DNA from: Candidatus Scybalocola faecavium
GTDB taxonomy: Bacteria; Bacillota; Clostridia; Lachnospirales; Lachnospiraceae
Reading direction: 5' to 3'
DNA: 64,000 nt
Assembly (NCBI GenBank): GCA_018713145.1
Contig: DVFP01000019.1
Location: 1 to 64,000, forward strand
A program made the position numbers and the translations under genes. The notes beneath the pieces were generated by a model. The model searched no databases. It had not been told where the DNA came from and saw nothing but the letters and a program-made list of their open reading frames with translations. Position 1 is the first letter of the stretch. Each line of letters begins with the position of its first letter. Below, in pieces: positions 8,901 through 17,659 of this stretch.

Positions 8901-8930
8901 GAAAAGCATCAGGTTCATCTGATGCTTTTG

Positions 8931-9017
8931 GAGATGTACCCAAGTGGCTGAAGGGTCCGCACTCGAAATGCGGTAGGTCGGGCAACCGGCGCGAGGGTTC
9001 AAATCCCTCCATCTCCG
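8931..9017 (+). tRNA. tRNA-Ser (anticodon CGA)
   Basis: 87 nt with acceptor GGAGATG/CATCTCC, discriminator G, and anticodon stem CCGCA/TGCGG around the loop CTCGAAA. It has a long variable arm as in class II tRNAs and a T arm GAGGG-TTCAAAT-CCCTC. The 3' CCA is not encoded. A terminator follows at 9034. Confidence 0.95.
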
Positions 9018-9033
9018 CTCAAGAAAATCCAAT

Positions 9034-9064
9034 CCTCAAAGGGGTGACCTTTGAGGGCTTTTTA
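9034..9064 (+). terminator. Terminator after tRNA-Ser
   Basis: CCTCAAAGG (9034-9042) pairs with CCTTTGAGG (9048-9056) around a 5-nt loop and is followed by GCTTTTTATTT. Confidence 0.85.
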
Positions 9065-9153
9065 TTTCCATACGCCATAAGTCTTTCTCCTGGCAAGGGC
9101 AAAAAATCGCCACTTGCAGTTACGTGACGATTTTCATTCTTTATATTCTGTTG

Positions 9154-9472
9154 TCAGCGGATGAGCCAGCAGTAATTCCTCCGGCAGTCAAGGATATATT
9201 CTACATAGACCGTATCATCTTGGATTTGATAAAGGACAAGATACCTCTTCTCAATGAACATCTTATGATATTTGTTCGGTGTGATATACAGTTCCTCAAA
9301 GTAATGGAAACACTGGGGCATTTAGTTTCAGCATCTTCTCTCTGCGGTTGCAGGTTTCAATATCCATAACAACTAAATCTCCCTGGCCATTCTTAGTAAG
9401 GAAAACCGGCTCTGCAGTCTTTCTGCACATTTCCGCAATCTCATTGTAATTCTGGCGGATTGCCGCGGATGG
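9154..9472 (-). pseudogene. Remnant of a Phd/YefM antitoxin and RelE/ParE toxin pair
   Basis: On the minus strand, 9472 down to 9296 reads IRQNYNEIAEMCRKTAEP and on to LVVMDIETCNRREKMLKL, the core of a Phd/YefM-type antitoxin. It has no start codon: TAA codons stand directly upstream. After KMLKL the reading frame shifts into the C-terminal half of a RelE/ParE-type toxin (9321 to 9154), with KRYLVLYQIQDDTVYVEY and a final WLIR before a TGA. The antitoxin C-terminus and toxin N-terminus are missing, so an internal deletion fused the two genes out of frame. It lies between two tRNA genes. No product is expected. Recognition rests on family motifs recalled by eye. Confidence 0.75.
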
Positions 9473-9594
9473 ATTTTACAATTACAAGCCCAGCATTTGC
9501 TGCTGTTCACACAGCAGTCAGACACTTGCTGTATGGCTATGTAAGCACACGATTCAGGGGGTACCCACTGCGCTTAAACCATATAAAAAACTTC

Positions 9595-9623
9595 TGGACT
9601 TTTCCCTCCCCAGGTGTTATAAT
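9595..9623 (+). promoter_or_regulatory. Promoter of tRNA-Gly
   Basis: -35 TGGACT (9595-9600), 17-bp spacer, perfect -10 TATAAT (9618-9623), 8 bp before the tRNA. Confidence 0.7.
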
Positions 9624-9631
9624 GTCATCAT

Positions 9632-9702
9632 GCAGATATGGTTCATCGGTAGAACGCCAGCTTCCCAAGCTGGAAAGGGGGGTTCGATTCCCCTTATCTG
9701 CT
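9632..9702 (+). tRNA. tRNA-Gly (anticodon CCC)
   Basis: 71 nt with acceptor GCAGATA/TATCTGC, anticodon stem CCAGC/GCTGG with loop TTCCCAA, and T arm GGGG-TTCGATT-CCCC. CCA is not encoded. A run of six T follows directly and may end transcription. Confidence 0.95.
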
Positions 9703-9765
9703 TTTTTGTACCTCTTTTTCGGGTCTGTAAATCACATGCCTTTCACTTTTCTTGGAAAAATTGGG

Positions 9766-9838
9766 GGCTTTGCGCCACAAAGGTCATACAGGCTGCGCAA
9801 ATGCGCAGCCTGCATGACCTTTTGCCCCTTATCTCATG
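9766..9838. repeat. Interspersed 3' hairpin repeat, copy downstream of hscC
   Basis: A near-perfect long stem: AAAGGTCAT, a bulge, CAGGCTGCGCA, loop AA, TGCGCAGCCTG, a bulge, ATGACCTTT (about 9779-9821). It is flanked by GCGCCA and by a TTATCTCAT block that reaches the hscC stop codon. A clearly related sequence follows csoR at 22241-22313. The stem is symmetrical, so it may act as a terminator or mRNA end protector on both strands, but there is no good T run. Confidence 0.7.
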
Positions 9839-11542
9839 TTATTCCTCATCCCCAAGCTCTTTTTCCAAGATCTCCAGTTCATCGGAAAACTCTTCCCTGG
9901 CTGCCTGGATCCGGGCAGGGTCCTGAGTGTCAAGAACCCGCTCAAATTTTCTCAAACACCACTCGATCTTTTGGCGAAGCTCGCCTACACTTTCCTCATA
10001 CAGCTGTTCTCCTCGCATCAGGAGCATTTTATTGGCTTCCTGCTCCCTGGGAATGATCTTCAGGTAGCTAAGGGTTTCCATGCGGGCCTGGATCTCTTCG
10101 TCCGTCATGGTCGTTTCCTGATTTTTAATGAGAAGCTTTTCTTTTTTTCCTGTGGACACAGAAGTGACCTCCACCTCCAAAATGGAATTAATGTCATAAG
10201 TATAGGTGACATCTACCGCTTCCTGTCCGGCAGGGCCGGCGGGAACATCCATAAAAATTTCCCCCAGGCTGAGATTATTTTTCGCAAACCTGCTTTCCCC
10301 CTGCAAAACATTTACCCGCAGACGGGTCTGACCGTCATGGGCCGTGTACAGACGTTGGGTCCGGCTGGCCGGGATCACTGTGTTCCGCTCGATGATGGGA
10401 CAGAAATGGCCGGTTTCCATCTGGCTGTTATCCTTTTCCACTACCACTTCCGTCCCCAGGGTAAAGGGGCACACATCCGTTAAAATCACTTCTTTTACCT
10501 CATCCCGGCGTTCCTTCATAGCTGCCTGGATGGCTGCGCCTAATGCTACCGCCTCGTCAGGGTTTACACTGCTGTTAGGCATGCGCCCGAAAAGCTTGCC
10601 TACAAACTTCCGCACGATAGACAGCTTTGTAGCGCCGCCTACAAGGACGATCTCATCAATATCTGCCAGACGGATATTGGCATCTGACAAACTGCGCTTA
10701 ATCGGTTTGCGTATCCGCTCTAAAAGAAACTGGCAGGCTTTTTCGTAATCCTCAAGAGTCACCTTATATTCTACAGTTTCTCCACTGATCTTACAGGACA
10801 TATGGGATACCCGGCTTTTTCCAAAACCCAGCTTGCAGGCTTCTGCCTGGGCATAAAGTCCGGCCCGTTCCTTTGGTGTAAGGCTTTCCTCTTTTATGTC
10901 ATTATCCCGCATAAACATTTGCGCAAGCACATGGGTAAAGTCTTCGCCTCCAAGGAAATTATCGCCGGCCACGGCACGCACTTCCAGGATATTTTCATAT
11001 AATTCCAGAATGGACACATCAAAAGTACCGCCCCCCAGATCAAATACAAGGAATTTTGTATTTTTGTTTTTCTGGTAAAGACCGTAGGCAATGGCCGCCG
11101 CGGTAGGCTCGCTGATGATCCGCTCCACTTTAAGTCCTGCCAGCTCGCCTGCCCTTTTAGTGGCCTTGCGCTTTACGTCATTAAAATAAGCAGGAACACT
11201 GATCACCGCCTCCGTCACCGGCTCTCCAAGATAGGCCTGGGCATCTTCTTTTAATGAGCGCAGGACAAAAGATGACAGCTCCTCTGCAGTAAAGCTTTCA
11301 TCTCCAAGAGAAAACTTCTGCTGGCTTCCCATACTTCTTTTAAACACATCCGCCGTGGTTTCCGGGTAAAGGATCTTTCTCTCCCGGGCAGATTCTCCCA
11401 CATACATCTGATGGTTTTCATCCATACTGACCACAGACGGGGTCAGCCTTTTTCCCAAACGGTTGGGAATGATCACCGGCCCTTCCTCTGTATAACATGC
11501 CACAAGACTATTTGTTGTTCCTAAATCAATTCCTATAATCAC
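9839..11542 (-). CDS. hscC: Hsp70-family chaperone, HscC type
   Basis: About 567 residues from the GTG at 11542, chosen because AGAGGTG is 7 nt before it and the protein then begins [17 protein letters not shown]; a TTG at 11548 is also possible. Actin-like ATPase motifs are present: [43 protein letters not shown], and [13 protein letters not shown] substrate-binding beta domain follows, and the helical lid is shorter than in DnaK. It folds or remodels client proteins in an ATP cycle. The upstream gene ends 6 nt before and encodes a J-like TPR protein, the likely co-chaperone. There is no grpE nearby. Confidence 0.9.
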   Translation of the reverse strand: MIIGIDLGTTNSLVACYTEEGPVIIPNRLGKRLTPSVVSMDENHQMYVGESARERKILYPETTADVFKRSMGSQQKFSLGDESFTAEELSSFVLRSLKEDAQAYLGEPVTEAVISVPAYFNDVKRKATKRAGELAGLKVERIISEPTAAAIAYGLYQKNKNTKFLVFDLGGGTFDVSILELYENILEVRAVAGDNFLGGEDFTHVLAQMFMRDNDIKEESLTPKERAGLYAQAEACKLGFGKSRVSHMSCKISGETVEYKVTLEDYEKACQFLLERIRKPIKRSLSDANIRLADIDEIVLVGGATKLSIVRKFVGKLFGRMPNSSVNPDEAVALGAAIQAAMKERRDEVKEVILTDVCPFTLGTEVVVEKDNSQMETGHFCPIIERNTVIPASRTQRLYTAHDGQTRLRVNVLQGESRFAKNNLSLGEIFMDVPAGPAGQEAVDVTYTYDINSILEVEVTSVSTGKKEKLLIKNQETTMTDEEIQARMETLSYLKIIPREQEANKMLLMRGEQLYEESVGELRQKIEWCLRKFERVLDTQDPARIQAAREEFSDELEILEKELGDEE

Positions 11543-11548
11543 TGTCAA

Positions 11549-14500
11549 TCACCTCTTATCCGTTAAACGAAGCAGTCCTTCACATTCTATATCACAATCT
11601 GAAATCGTCTGTACCGCCTGAGCAAACATCCGGGAAGCTTCCAGGAAATCCTCCCGGAAAAATGCCTTAAGGCCTTCCTCTCCATAGGAAAGCTTTCCAA
11701 GGCGTTCTTCAGTGGTTTTTCCGGATACAGCACCTTCTTCTCCCCTGCAATGGTCCAGCCACAGACAGCTCCGCCGCCAAAGCCGCCAGATTCCTCCCGG
11801 CAGACCGGTAAGCTTCTTTTTTAAAATCTGTGACCAGGTTTGCTCAATCAGCTCTTTTCCTTCGCAAAAATAACGCGCAGCCATAGTTTTGCTGCCGCTC
11901 ATATACCATGCACATGCAAGAAAATACTTTCCCGTACACAGCAAAGCCGGATCGTCACAAACCGATGCTGTATACACAGCTCTTTCAAACTGTTTTCTGG
12001 CCTTTCCCGGTTTTCTTTCATTATACAGTTCAAACTGTCCGGCCCGCAGTTCTCCTAAAAACCTGCGTGCCGGGGAATCCTGGGCGATCATACGCTTCCA
12101 CCAGATCCGTGCCTTTTTCCGATCACCGGCCAAAAGCCATGTGACACATATTTTATCCGCAAAACCGCCGTCCTCTCCAGACGTATGATCCATTCCAGCC
12201 TGGAACACTTCTGCCGCCTGGTCATAGTCTTTTTGCCGCAGAAGCATCCCGCCTTTCGCCAAATAAAGCTTAATATAATCCGGATTTTCTTTAAGGCCCC
12301 GGTCATAATATTCCAATGCCTTTTTTATATTTCCCAAATGCTCACAGCACTGACCGGCTCTGACACATAACCCGGGAAAAATCGATGCCGTTCCTTCTGC
12401 TTTCATGCACCGGTCAAACCACTGGATCGCCGTTTCATAAGCGCCCGTGGAAAAATAAATATAAGCCATGCTCAGCAAAGCGGATCCATTTTCAGGATCC
12501 CGCTCCAAGACCCATCGAAAATCTTTGCTTGCCTGTTCATAATCTTCTTTATTGTAAAGAGTATCTCCCCGCTCCATATGACACTCGATCGTATCATTTC
12601 TCTGGACAGCCTTGTCCAAATGCTCCAGGGCCTTGCTCCAATAACTGTCATTTCCCTCTTCTGCCAGCCTTCGGTACAAATGGCCCAGGGTCAAATGTAT
12701 TTTCGGATAATCCGGATTGAGAGCCATAGCCTTCTTTATATAAAATACTGCTTTTTTCAGGTCATTTCTCCGGGCATAGATCTGTCCAAGCCGCTCTGCG
12801 ATAAAAGCATGATCCGGAAGATGGGCCGCCAGGTCCAGATACATACATAATGCCTGACTTTCCTGCCCGGTACATTCCAGGATCCTTGCCTTTACAATCC
12901 GGCTGCTGTCATCCGACGGATCCTCATGGATCGCCTGGCCGATCATGTCCAACGCCTGAACGTATTGTCCGCTTTCCAGAAAACACAGGGCCATCACCTG
13001 CTTTACCTGGGCGATCCAACCTTTTGTCCGGTTTTCAGGATTTTCTGACAGAATCCTTTTCCCGTAATCCAGGGCCTGGTCATAATCCTTTTGCTCCTTG
13101 GCCAGGAGCCTCAGGCACCGCAGCTTGATCAATCTCAGCTCATCCGTTTCTACGGATACCTTTTCTGCCTGAGCCACAATATCTAAAGCCTCTTTTTCCT
13201 CGTGATGATTCATGAATACTTTCGCTGCCAGTTCATAAGGGCGGGCATGATAAGGGTATATCCGAGTTGCCCGGTAAAAATCATCTACCACCTTCTGATC
13301 CATTCCCAACGCCAGATAGGCCTCCTGGCGAAGGACATAGGCAGGGAAAAATCCCATTTCATCTTCAAGCAAAGCGGTACACACATCTGCGCATTGCTGG
13401 TATTTTCCTGTTTTGCTCAATATCTCTGCTTTAATATAGAGACAGTTTAAATACTGACGCTGTTCTTTTTCCGTGCGGATGGCTTCTTCAATATAGGTCA
13501 TGGCCTGGGGATAATATTTTTTGTCTACATGCTCTCCCATCCAGGAAAAGCAGCAGGCAATAGCATAGTTGGCATAGCCCAGACGTTTGATCCGCTTTTC
13601 ATTTTCCTTTGTAGGCTGTCGGCTCATTTCCAGAATTTTTTCCCGCCACCGCTCCAACCATGGAAGAGCGTTCTCATACTGTTCCATACACAGATAGATC
13701 CGGCCCCGAAGATTAATATAATCAAACTCATGCTCTTCATCCGGCTGAAAGGTCAACAGCATTTCAAGGCATTGGTCATAAATTTCATTTTGACACAAAC
13801 ACCATCCCATGTCTAAAAGAGTGTTCTGATCCCCAGGCTCCTGAGACAGCTTTTCTTTATAGTCCCGGATCAAATGAACATTAACTTCCTGGAGAAGCTT
13901 CATCGCATTATCATCTCCGGGAGTCAGTTCAAACAAATCCAGAAGGCAGTCCTTAGCCTCCTTGTACCGGCCTTTATGACACAAACACCGGGCATAAGCC
14001 AGATTTCCCTCATAATTCTTTTTATTTTTATTTAAAATTTCCAGGCAGATCGGCTCAGCCTTGTCCATATCCTGATCCAGGATCAATGCCCGGACATAAC
14101 AGTTGGCAATGTATAAACTGTCCGGATATTCCTGCCAAAGCCGGTCAAGGATCTGGCGGGCACTGTAAAGATCCCCCTTCTCCATAAGGATACAGGCCCA
14201 TTCAGCCTCTGTAAACGGATGGTAGATGTCCTGATCCATAAGCTTTTCATACAGCTTTTCTCCGTCTTCAAAGTTTTTATCAACAACCGCCTGGCGCAGG
14301 AGGAAATAGTCATCAATATACCGGTCAAAATCTTCCCCATTTTCACTTTCTCCCTGGAAAAGGGTATAATCCAGGAAATTCTCATATTTTACAAGACTTA
14401 ATAGATAATCAATATAATCCTTGGGAAATATTTCATAAAGCTCCTGTTTATCCTGAGTCAGGAAAAAAGCCCGGTCGATGGCTTTCCAGATGGGATTCGG

Positions 14501-14974
14501 CAGCTTCATATGTCCCATCAAAAACCGGAGCAGATATATGCGCACCTCATCAGAACTTTCCAAGCCAATACACACATCCTCATCCAGCAGCTGTTCCCAG
14601 TTTTCCACCTGAATCCGATCATAAAAGTCATTATACAGCTTTTCCACCCTGACCATCCACCGGCTGGCGGGGGTATCTTCCTGAAGATCCTCCTCTAAAG
14701 CTCCGCCGGATCCCTGAGTCCCACGGCTTCCCTGGGAAACATGGATTGCCCGGGCCGCACCAGTTTTCGCTTCAGCATCCTGACTGAGCTCTGACGCTTT
14801 TTTAGCCGCCTGGCGGGCCAGGGCAAGCGCCTGCTCATAAGCCTGGCGCAGCTGTTTAAACTCTTCCGGATAATCTTCCGGATTCGTGTGGACCAGCTTT
14901 GCCCGGTAGGCTTTTTTCAGTTCATCTTCATCCGTTGTCTCACTTATTTCCAGAATATCCCAGATTGATGCCAT
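11549..14974 (-). CDS. Giant TPR protein with N-terminal J-like domain
   Basis: 1141 residues. Residues 1-55 resemble a J domain (IWDILEISETTDEDELKKAYR, then HTNPEDYPEEFKQLRQAYEQA in pieces), but the HPD tripeptide is replaced by HTNPED. After a low-complexity linker (about 60-95) almost the whole protein is built from TPR-like helical pairs, with repeated [AG]xxxxxxGxYxxA patterns, for example near 330-360, 520-550, 690-760 and 800-900. There is no signal peptide, so it is cytosolic. It probably recruits clients or partners to the HscC chaperone encoded immediately downstream. The missing HPD means stimulation of Hsp70 ATPase by the usual contact is doubtful. Confidence 0.82.
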   Translation of the reverse strand: MASIWDILEISETTDEDELKKAYRAKLVHTNPEDYPEEFKQLRQAYEQALALARQAAKKASELSQDAEAKTGAARAIHVSQGSRGTQGSGGALEEDLQEDTPASRWMVRVEKLYNDFYDRIQVENWEQLLDEDVCIGLESSDEVRIYLLRFLMGHMKLPNPIWKAIDRAFFLTQDKQELYEIFPKDYIDYLLSLVKYENFLDYTLFQGESENGEDFDRYIDDYFLLRQAVVDKNFEDGEKLYEKLMDQDIYHPFTEAEWACILMEKGDLYSARQILDRLWQEYPDSLYIANCYVRALILDQDMDKAEPICLEILNKNKKNYEGNLAYARCLCHKGRYKEAKDCLLDLFELTPGDDNAMKLLQEVNVHLIRDYKEKLSQEPGDQNTLLDMGWCLCQNEIYDQCLEMLLTFQPDEEHEFDYINLRGRIYLCMEQYENALPWLERWREKILEMSRQPTKENEKRIKRLGYANYAIACCFSWMGEHVDKKYYPQAMTYIEEAIRTEKEQRQYLNCLYIKAEILSKTGKYQQCADVCTALLEDEMGFFPAYVLRQEAYLALGMDQKVVDDFYRATRIYPYHARPYELAAKVFMNHHEEKEALDIVAQAEKVSVETDELRLIKLRCLRLLAKEQKDYDQALDYGKRILSENPENRTKGWIAQVKQVMALCFLESGQYVQALDMIGQAIHEDPSDDSSRIVKARILECTGQESQALCMYLDLAAHLPDHAFIAERLGQIYARRNDLKKAVFYIKKAMALNPDYPKIHLTLGHLYRRLAEEGNDSYWSKALEHLDKAVQRNDTIECHMERGDTLYNKEDYEQASKDFRWVLERDPENGSALLSMAYIYFSTGAYETAIQWFDRCMKAEGTASIFPGLCVRAGQCCEHLGNIKKALEYYDRGLKENPDYIKLYLAKGGMLLRQKDYDQAAEVFQAGMDHTSGEDGGFADKICVTWLLAGDRKKARIWWKRMIAQDSPARRFLGELRAGQFELYNERKPGKARKQFERAVYTASVCDDPALLCTGKYFLACAWYMSGSKTMAARYFCEGKELIEQTWSQILKKKLTGLPGGIWRLWRRSCLWLDHCRGEEGAVSGKTTEERLGKLSYGEEGLKAFFREDFLEASRMFAQAVQTISDCDIECEGLLRLTDKR

Positions 14975-15301
14975 AAGCCCTCTCCCGCTTTCTAAAATCC
15001 TTTAAATTGGTTACTTGTTTATTGTACCACTGATCACAAAATAAATCTATACCCACGAAAATCATTACCGGCCATCAGGCGTAACTGTTTATCCAGGCCA
15101 GCGCATTTACTGTGCAGGCCGTGAGAAAGTGACTTATGGATGCAATAACAATAAAAAACAGCCCTGCCGCATCCCAGCGAAAAAACCTGAGATTGACAGG
15201 ACTGTCTTTTATTTTTCACTCAGAACAGATTAACGGATTCTCATTAAGATAAAAAGAGCTCCCCTAAATTTATAGAGGAGCCTTATTTTAATACCACTTT
15301 T
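14975..15301. other. Intergenic region with hairpins, no gene seen
   Basis: This 327-bp stretch holds the asd terminator and a second hairpin, ACAGCCCTG (15158-15166) with CAGGACTGT (15197-15205), with T runs on both strands. Between the hairpin and the J-protein start there is a possible -10 TACAAT (minus strand, near 15021) but no convincing -35. No ORF with a ribosome site was found. Confidence 0.5.
15250..15283 (-). terminator. Terminator of asd
   Basis: On the minus strand GGCTCCTCTA pairs with TAGGGGAGCT around an AT loop and is followed by CTTTTTAT. It lies about 20 bp after the asd stop. Confidence 0.8.
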
Positions 15302-16387
15302 TTACTTTGCAGCAATATATCCCTGAGCGGTAAGAAGCTCAGCGCAAAGGATAGCTCCGCCGGCAGCGCCGCGCACAGTGTTGTGGGAAAGACCCACAAA
15401 CTTATAATCAAAAAGAGTATCCTCTCTTAAGCGGCCTACAGAAACACCCATGCCGTTTTCGTAGTTTACATCCAAACGGACCTGAGGACGATCATCCTCT
15501 TCAAGATACTGGATAAACTGCTTAGGAGCACTTGGAAGGTTCAGTTCCTGAGGCAGGCCCTTAAAGCTTCTTAATTTCTCAATAAGCTGTTCTTTTGAAG
15601 GCTTTTTGGCAAAGTTTACAAACACTGCCGCTGTATGTCCATCTAAAACAGGTACGCGGATACACTGCGTCGTGATCACAGGAGCCTCAGCTTTAACGAT
15701 CTCACCGTTTTCAATATGGCCCCACAGACGAAGAGGTTCCTGCTCGCTCTTTTCTTCCTCGCCGCCAATGTAAGGAATGATATTTTCCACCATTTCCGGC
15801 CAGTCCTTAAAAGTTTTTCCAGCGCCGGAAATCGCCTGGTATGTAGTTGCAACCACCTGGGTCGGCTCAAATTCTTTCCATGCAGTAAGCACCGGCGCAT
15901 AACTCTGGATGGAGCAGTTTGGCTTTACGGCCACAAAGCCCCGCTGTGTGCCAAGACGCTTTCTCTGATGTTCGATCACTGCAAAATGCTCCGGATTGAT
16001 CTCAGGAACAACCATAGGCACATCCGGTGTCCAGCGATGAGCGCTGTTATTAGAAACTACCGGGGTTTCTGTCTTTGCATAAGCATCCTCAATAGCCCGG
16101 ATCTCTTCCTTTGTCATATCCACGGCGCTAAATACAAAGTCTACCTGAGCAGCAACCTTTTCCACTTCGTTTACATTCATGACTACAATCTTTTTTACCT
16201 GCTCCGGCATAGGTTTTGTCATCTTCCAGCGGCTGCCTACAGCTTCCTCATATGTTAATCCGGCAGAACGAGGGCTGGCTGCAATAGCCACAACCTGAAA
16301 CCATGGATGATCTTCCAGCAGAGAAATAAAACGCTGGCCTACCATACCTGTTCCGCCAAGAATACCGACTCTTAATTTCTTTTCCAT
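15302..16387 (-). CDS. asd: Aspartate-semialdehyde dehydrogenase
   Basis: 361 residues, of the archaeal/fungal-like branch of the family. It has the N-terminal NADP-binding motif GGTGMVGQRF (11-20), a catalytic cysteine at 158 in KPNCSIQS, and the active-site His/Arg region near LDGHTAAVF. It reduces aspartyl phosphate to aspartate semialdehyde, the branch point to lysine, threonine, methionine and diaminopimelate for the cell wall. It is monocistronic, between its own promoter and terminator. No lysine riboswitch is visible in the short leader. Confidence 0.95.
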   Translation of the reverse strand: MEKKLRVGILGGTGMVGQRFISLLEDHPWFQVVAIAASPRSAGLTYEEAVGSRWKMTKPMPEQVKKIVVMNVNEVEKVAAQVDFVFSAVDMTKEEIRAIEDAYAKTETPVVSNNSAHRWTPDVPMVVPEINPEHFAVIEHQRKRLGTQRGFVAVKPNCSIQSYAPVLTAWKEFEPTQVVATTYQAISGAGKTFKDWPEMVENIIPYIGGEEEKSEQEPLRLWGHIENGEIVKAEAPVITTQCIRVPVLDGHTAAVFVNFAKKPSKEQLIEKLRSFKGLPQELNLPSAPKQFIQYLEEDDRPQVRLDVNYENGMGVSVGRLREDTLFDYKFVGLSHNTVRGAAGGAILCAELLTAQGYIAAK

Positions 16388-16448
16388 TGATGATTCACTC
16401 CTTTATTTCCAAATGTCCGTTTCAGAAAAACATTTGTCGCTGCATAGA

Positions 16449-16478
16449 AATATACCATATCTGCTGCACTAAAATCAA
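16449..16478 (-). promoter_or_regulatory. Promoter of asd
   Basis: -35 TTGATT (16473-16478), 18-bp spacer ending in TGG, -10 TATATT (16449-16454), giving an extended -10. Start near 16442, about 55 nt before the ATG. Confidence 0.6.
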
Positions 16479-16546
16479 CCCTTTTTTATTCCCATGAATA
16501 TTTTTTGTAAAAAATCCAAACTTTTTCCCCATTTTCCCCCACCCCC

Positions 16547-16576
16547 TACACAAAATACACAAAGATGTGCTATGAT
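16547..16576 (+). promoter_or_regulatory. Possible promoter of the moxR operon
   Basis: -35 TACACA (16547-16552), 18-bp spacer, -10 TATGAT (16571-16576). The match is moderate, but the predicted start near 16583 falls exactly before a structured leader. Confidence 0.45.
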
Positions 16577-16586
16577 TAAGCCATGC

Positions 16587-16680
16587 ATATCTGAGCAGGC
16601 ATCAGACCGGGGAGCTTGCTCACCGGGATGAGTGACTGCTTAGATATATACGGCGCAAGCCCGCAGCAAAGTATACATCT
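16587..16680 (+). ncRNA. Structured 5' leader of the moxR operon
   Basis: P1 is 12 bp: ATATCTGAGCAG (16587-16598) with CTGCTTAGATAT (16636-16647), all paired with one G-U. Inside it are CATC/GATG (16600-16603 with 16627-16630) and CCGG-GAG/CTC-CCGG (16607-16626). A second hairpin pairs TATAC with GTATA (about 16647-16674) around GGC-GCAA-GCC. GGAGG and the moxR ATG follow. This looks like an organised RNA, but I do not recognise a known riboswitch class. Confidence 0.5.
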
Positions 16681-16702
16681 ATAATAGCGGAGGAATCGAT
16701 TT

Positions 16703-17659
16703 ATGACAACACCGGATATTGAAAATTTATGTACAAAGATCAAAAATGAAATTGAAAAGGTCATTGTTGGGAAGTCGGAAAATATTGACTATATTTTAAC
16801 TGCCATTTTGGCCGGAGGCCATGTTCTTCTGGAGGATGTGCCCGGCACTGGAAAGACCATGCTGTCCAGGACTCTTGCCGGGTGTATTGACGGGGCATTT
16901 TCCCGGATCCAGTTTACCCCGGATCTGCTCCCCTCAGATGTGACAGGCATTAACTTTTTCGACACTTCAAAAAATGCCTTTGTTTTCCGGGAAGGCCCGG
17001 TTTTTGCCAATATTCTGCTGGCCGATGAGATCAACCGTGCTACGCCAAGAACCCAGTCCAGCCTTCTTGAAGCCATGGAAGAAAAGCAGGTTACAGTAGA
17101 CGGCGCCACCCGCCCGCTGCCGGATCCTTTCTTTGTTATTGCTACCCAAAATCCGGTGGAAACTGCCGGGACCTTTCCTTTGCCAGAGGCCCAGCTGGAC
17201 CGTTTTCTTATGAAACTGTCCATGGGACTTCCTGAGCGTGCGGATGAAATCAGTATCCTGTCCAATTTTATGAACGATGATCCGGGGGAAGCTGTGAAAA
17301 GCGTATGTACCATTGAAGAAATGTGTCAGATGAAGGCTATAGTGCGTCAGGTATATGTCCACCCATCGATCCGGGAATATATTGTAGACATTGCCCGTCA
17401 GACACGGCAGCATCCAAGGATCGCCCTTGGCTTAAGTCCCAGAGGAAGCCTGGCTCTTATGAAAGCCGCCCAAGCTCACGCAGCGATCTGCGGACGGGAC
17501 TATGTGGTTCCGGAGGATATTAAGTATCTGGCTGTCCCGGTGATTGCCCACAGGCTTATGGCTGCCCATTCCATGTCCGCCTCCGGTGAGGAGACCTCCC
17601 AGATCGTACAGGAGCTTATGGATGGTGTGCCGGTTCCTACAGAGGAGTGGAAAAAATAA
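16703..17659 (+). CDS. MoxR-family AAA+ ATPase
   Basis: 318 residues, the standard size. Walker A is EDVPGTGKT (about 43-51), Walker B LLADEINRA, followed by a sensor region with IATQNPVE and LPEAQLDRF, typical of MoxR. It is a cytosolic ATPase thought to act as a chaperone-like remodeler. It is first in an operon with a DUF58 protein directly abutting and a membrane protein overlapping that, the common MoxR-DUF58-DUF4129 arrangement. GCGGAGG lies just before the ATG. The target is unknown. Confidence 0.93.
   Translation: MTTPDIENLCTKIKNEIEKVIVGKSENIDYILTAILAGGHVLLEDVPGTGKTMLSRTLAGCIDGAFSRIQFTPDLLPSDVTGINFFDTSKNAFVFREGPVFANILLADEINRATPRTQSSLLEAMEEKQVTVDGATRPLPDPFFVIATQNPVETAGTFPLPEAQLDRFLMKLSMGLPERADEISILSNFMNDDPGEAVKSVCTIEEMCQMKAIVRQVYVHPSIREYIVDIARQTRQHPRIALGLSPRGSLALMKAAQAHAAICGRDYVVPEDIKYLAVPVIAHRLMAAHSMSASGEETSQIVQELMDGVPVPTEEWKK

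Noticed and set aside
9460-10056. A 198-codon plus-strand frame spanning tRNA-Gly and the hscC 3' end
   Set aside because: It reads through a tRNA gene and a hairpin and is antisense to hscC.
16587-16680. Assignment of the moxR leader to a named riboswitch class
   Set aside because: Stem arrangement did not match the c-di-GMP, fluoride, guanidine, SAM or preQ1 folds I could recall, so only a generic structured leader is claimed.
16789-17413. Long antisense frames within moxR
   Set aside because: Codon-bias shadows of moxR with no ribosome sites and no domain resemblance.
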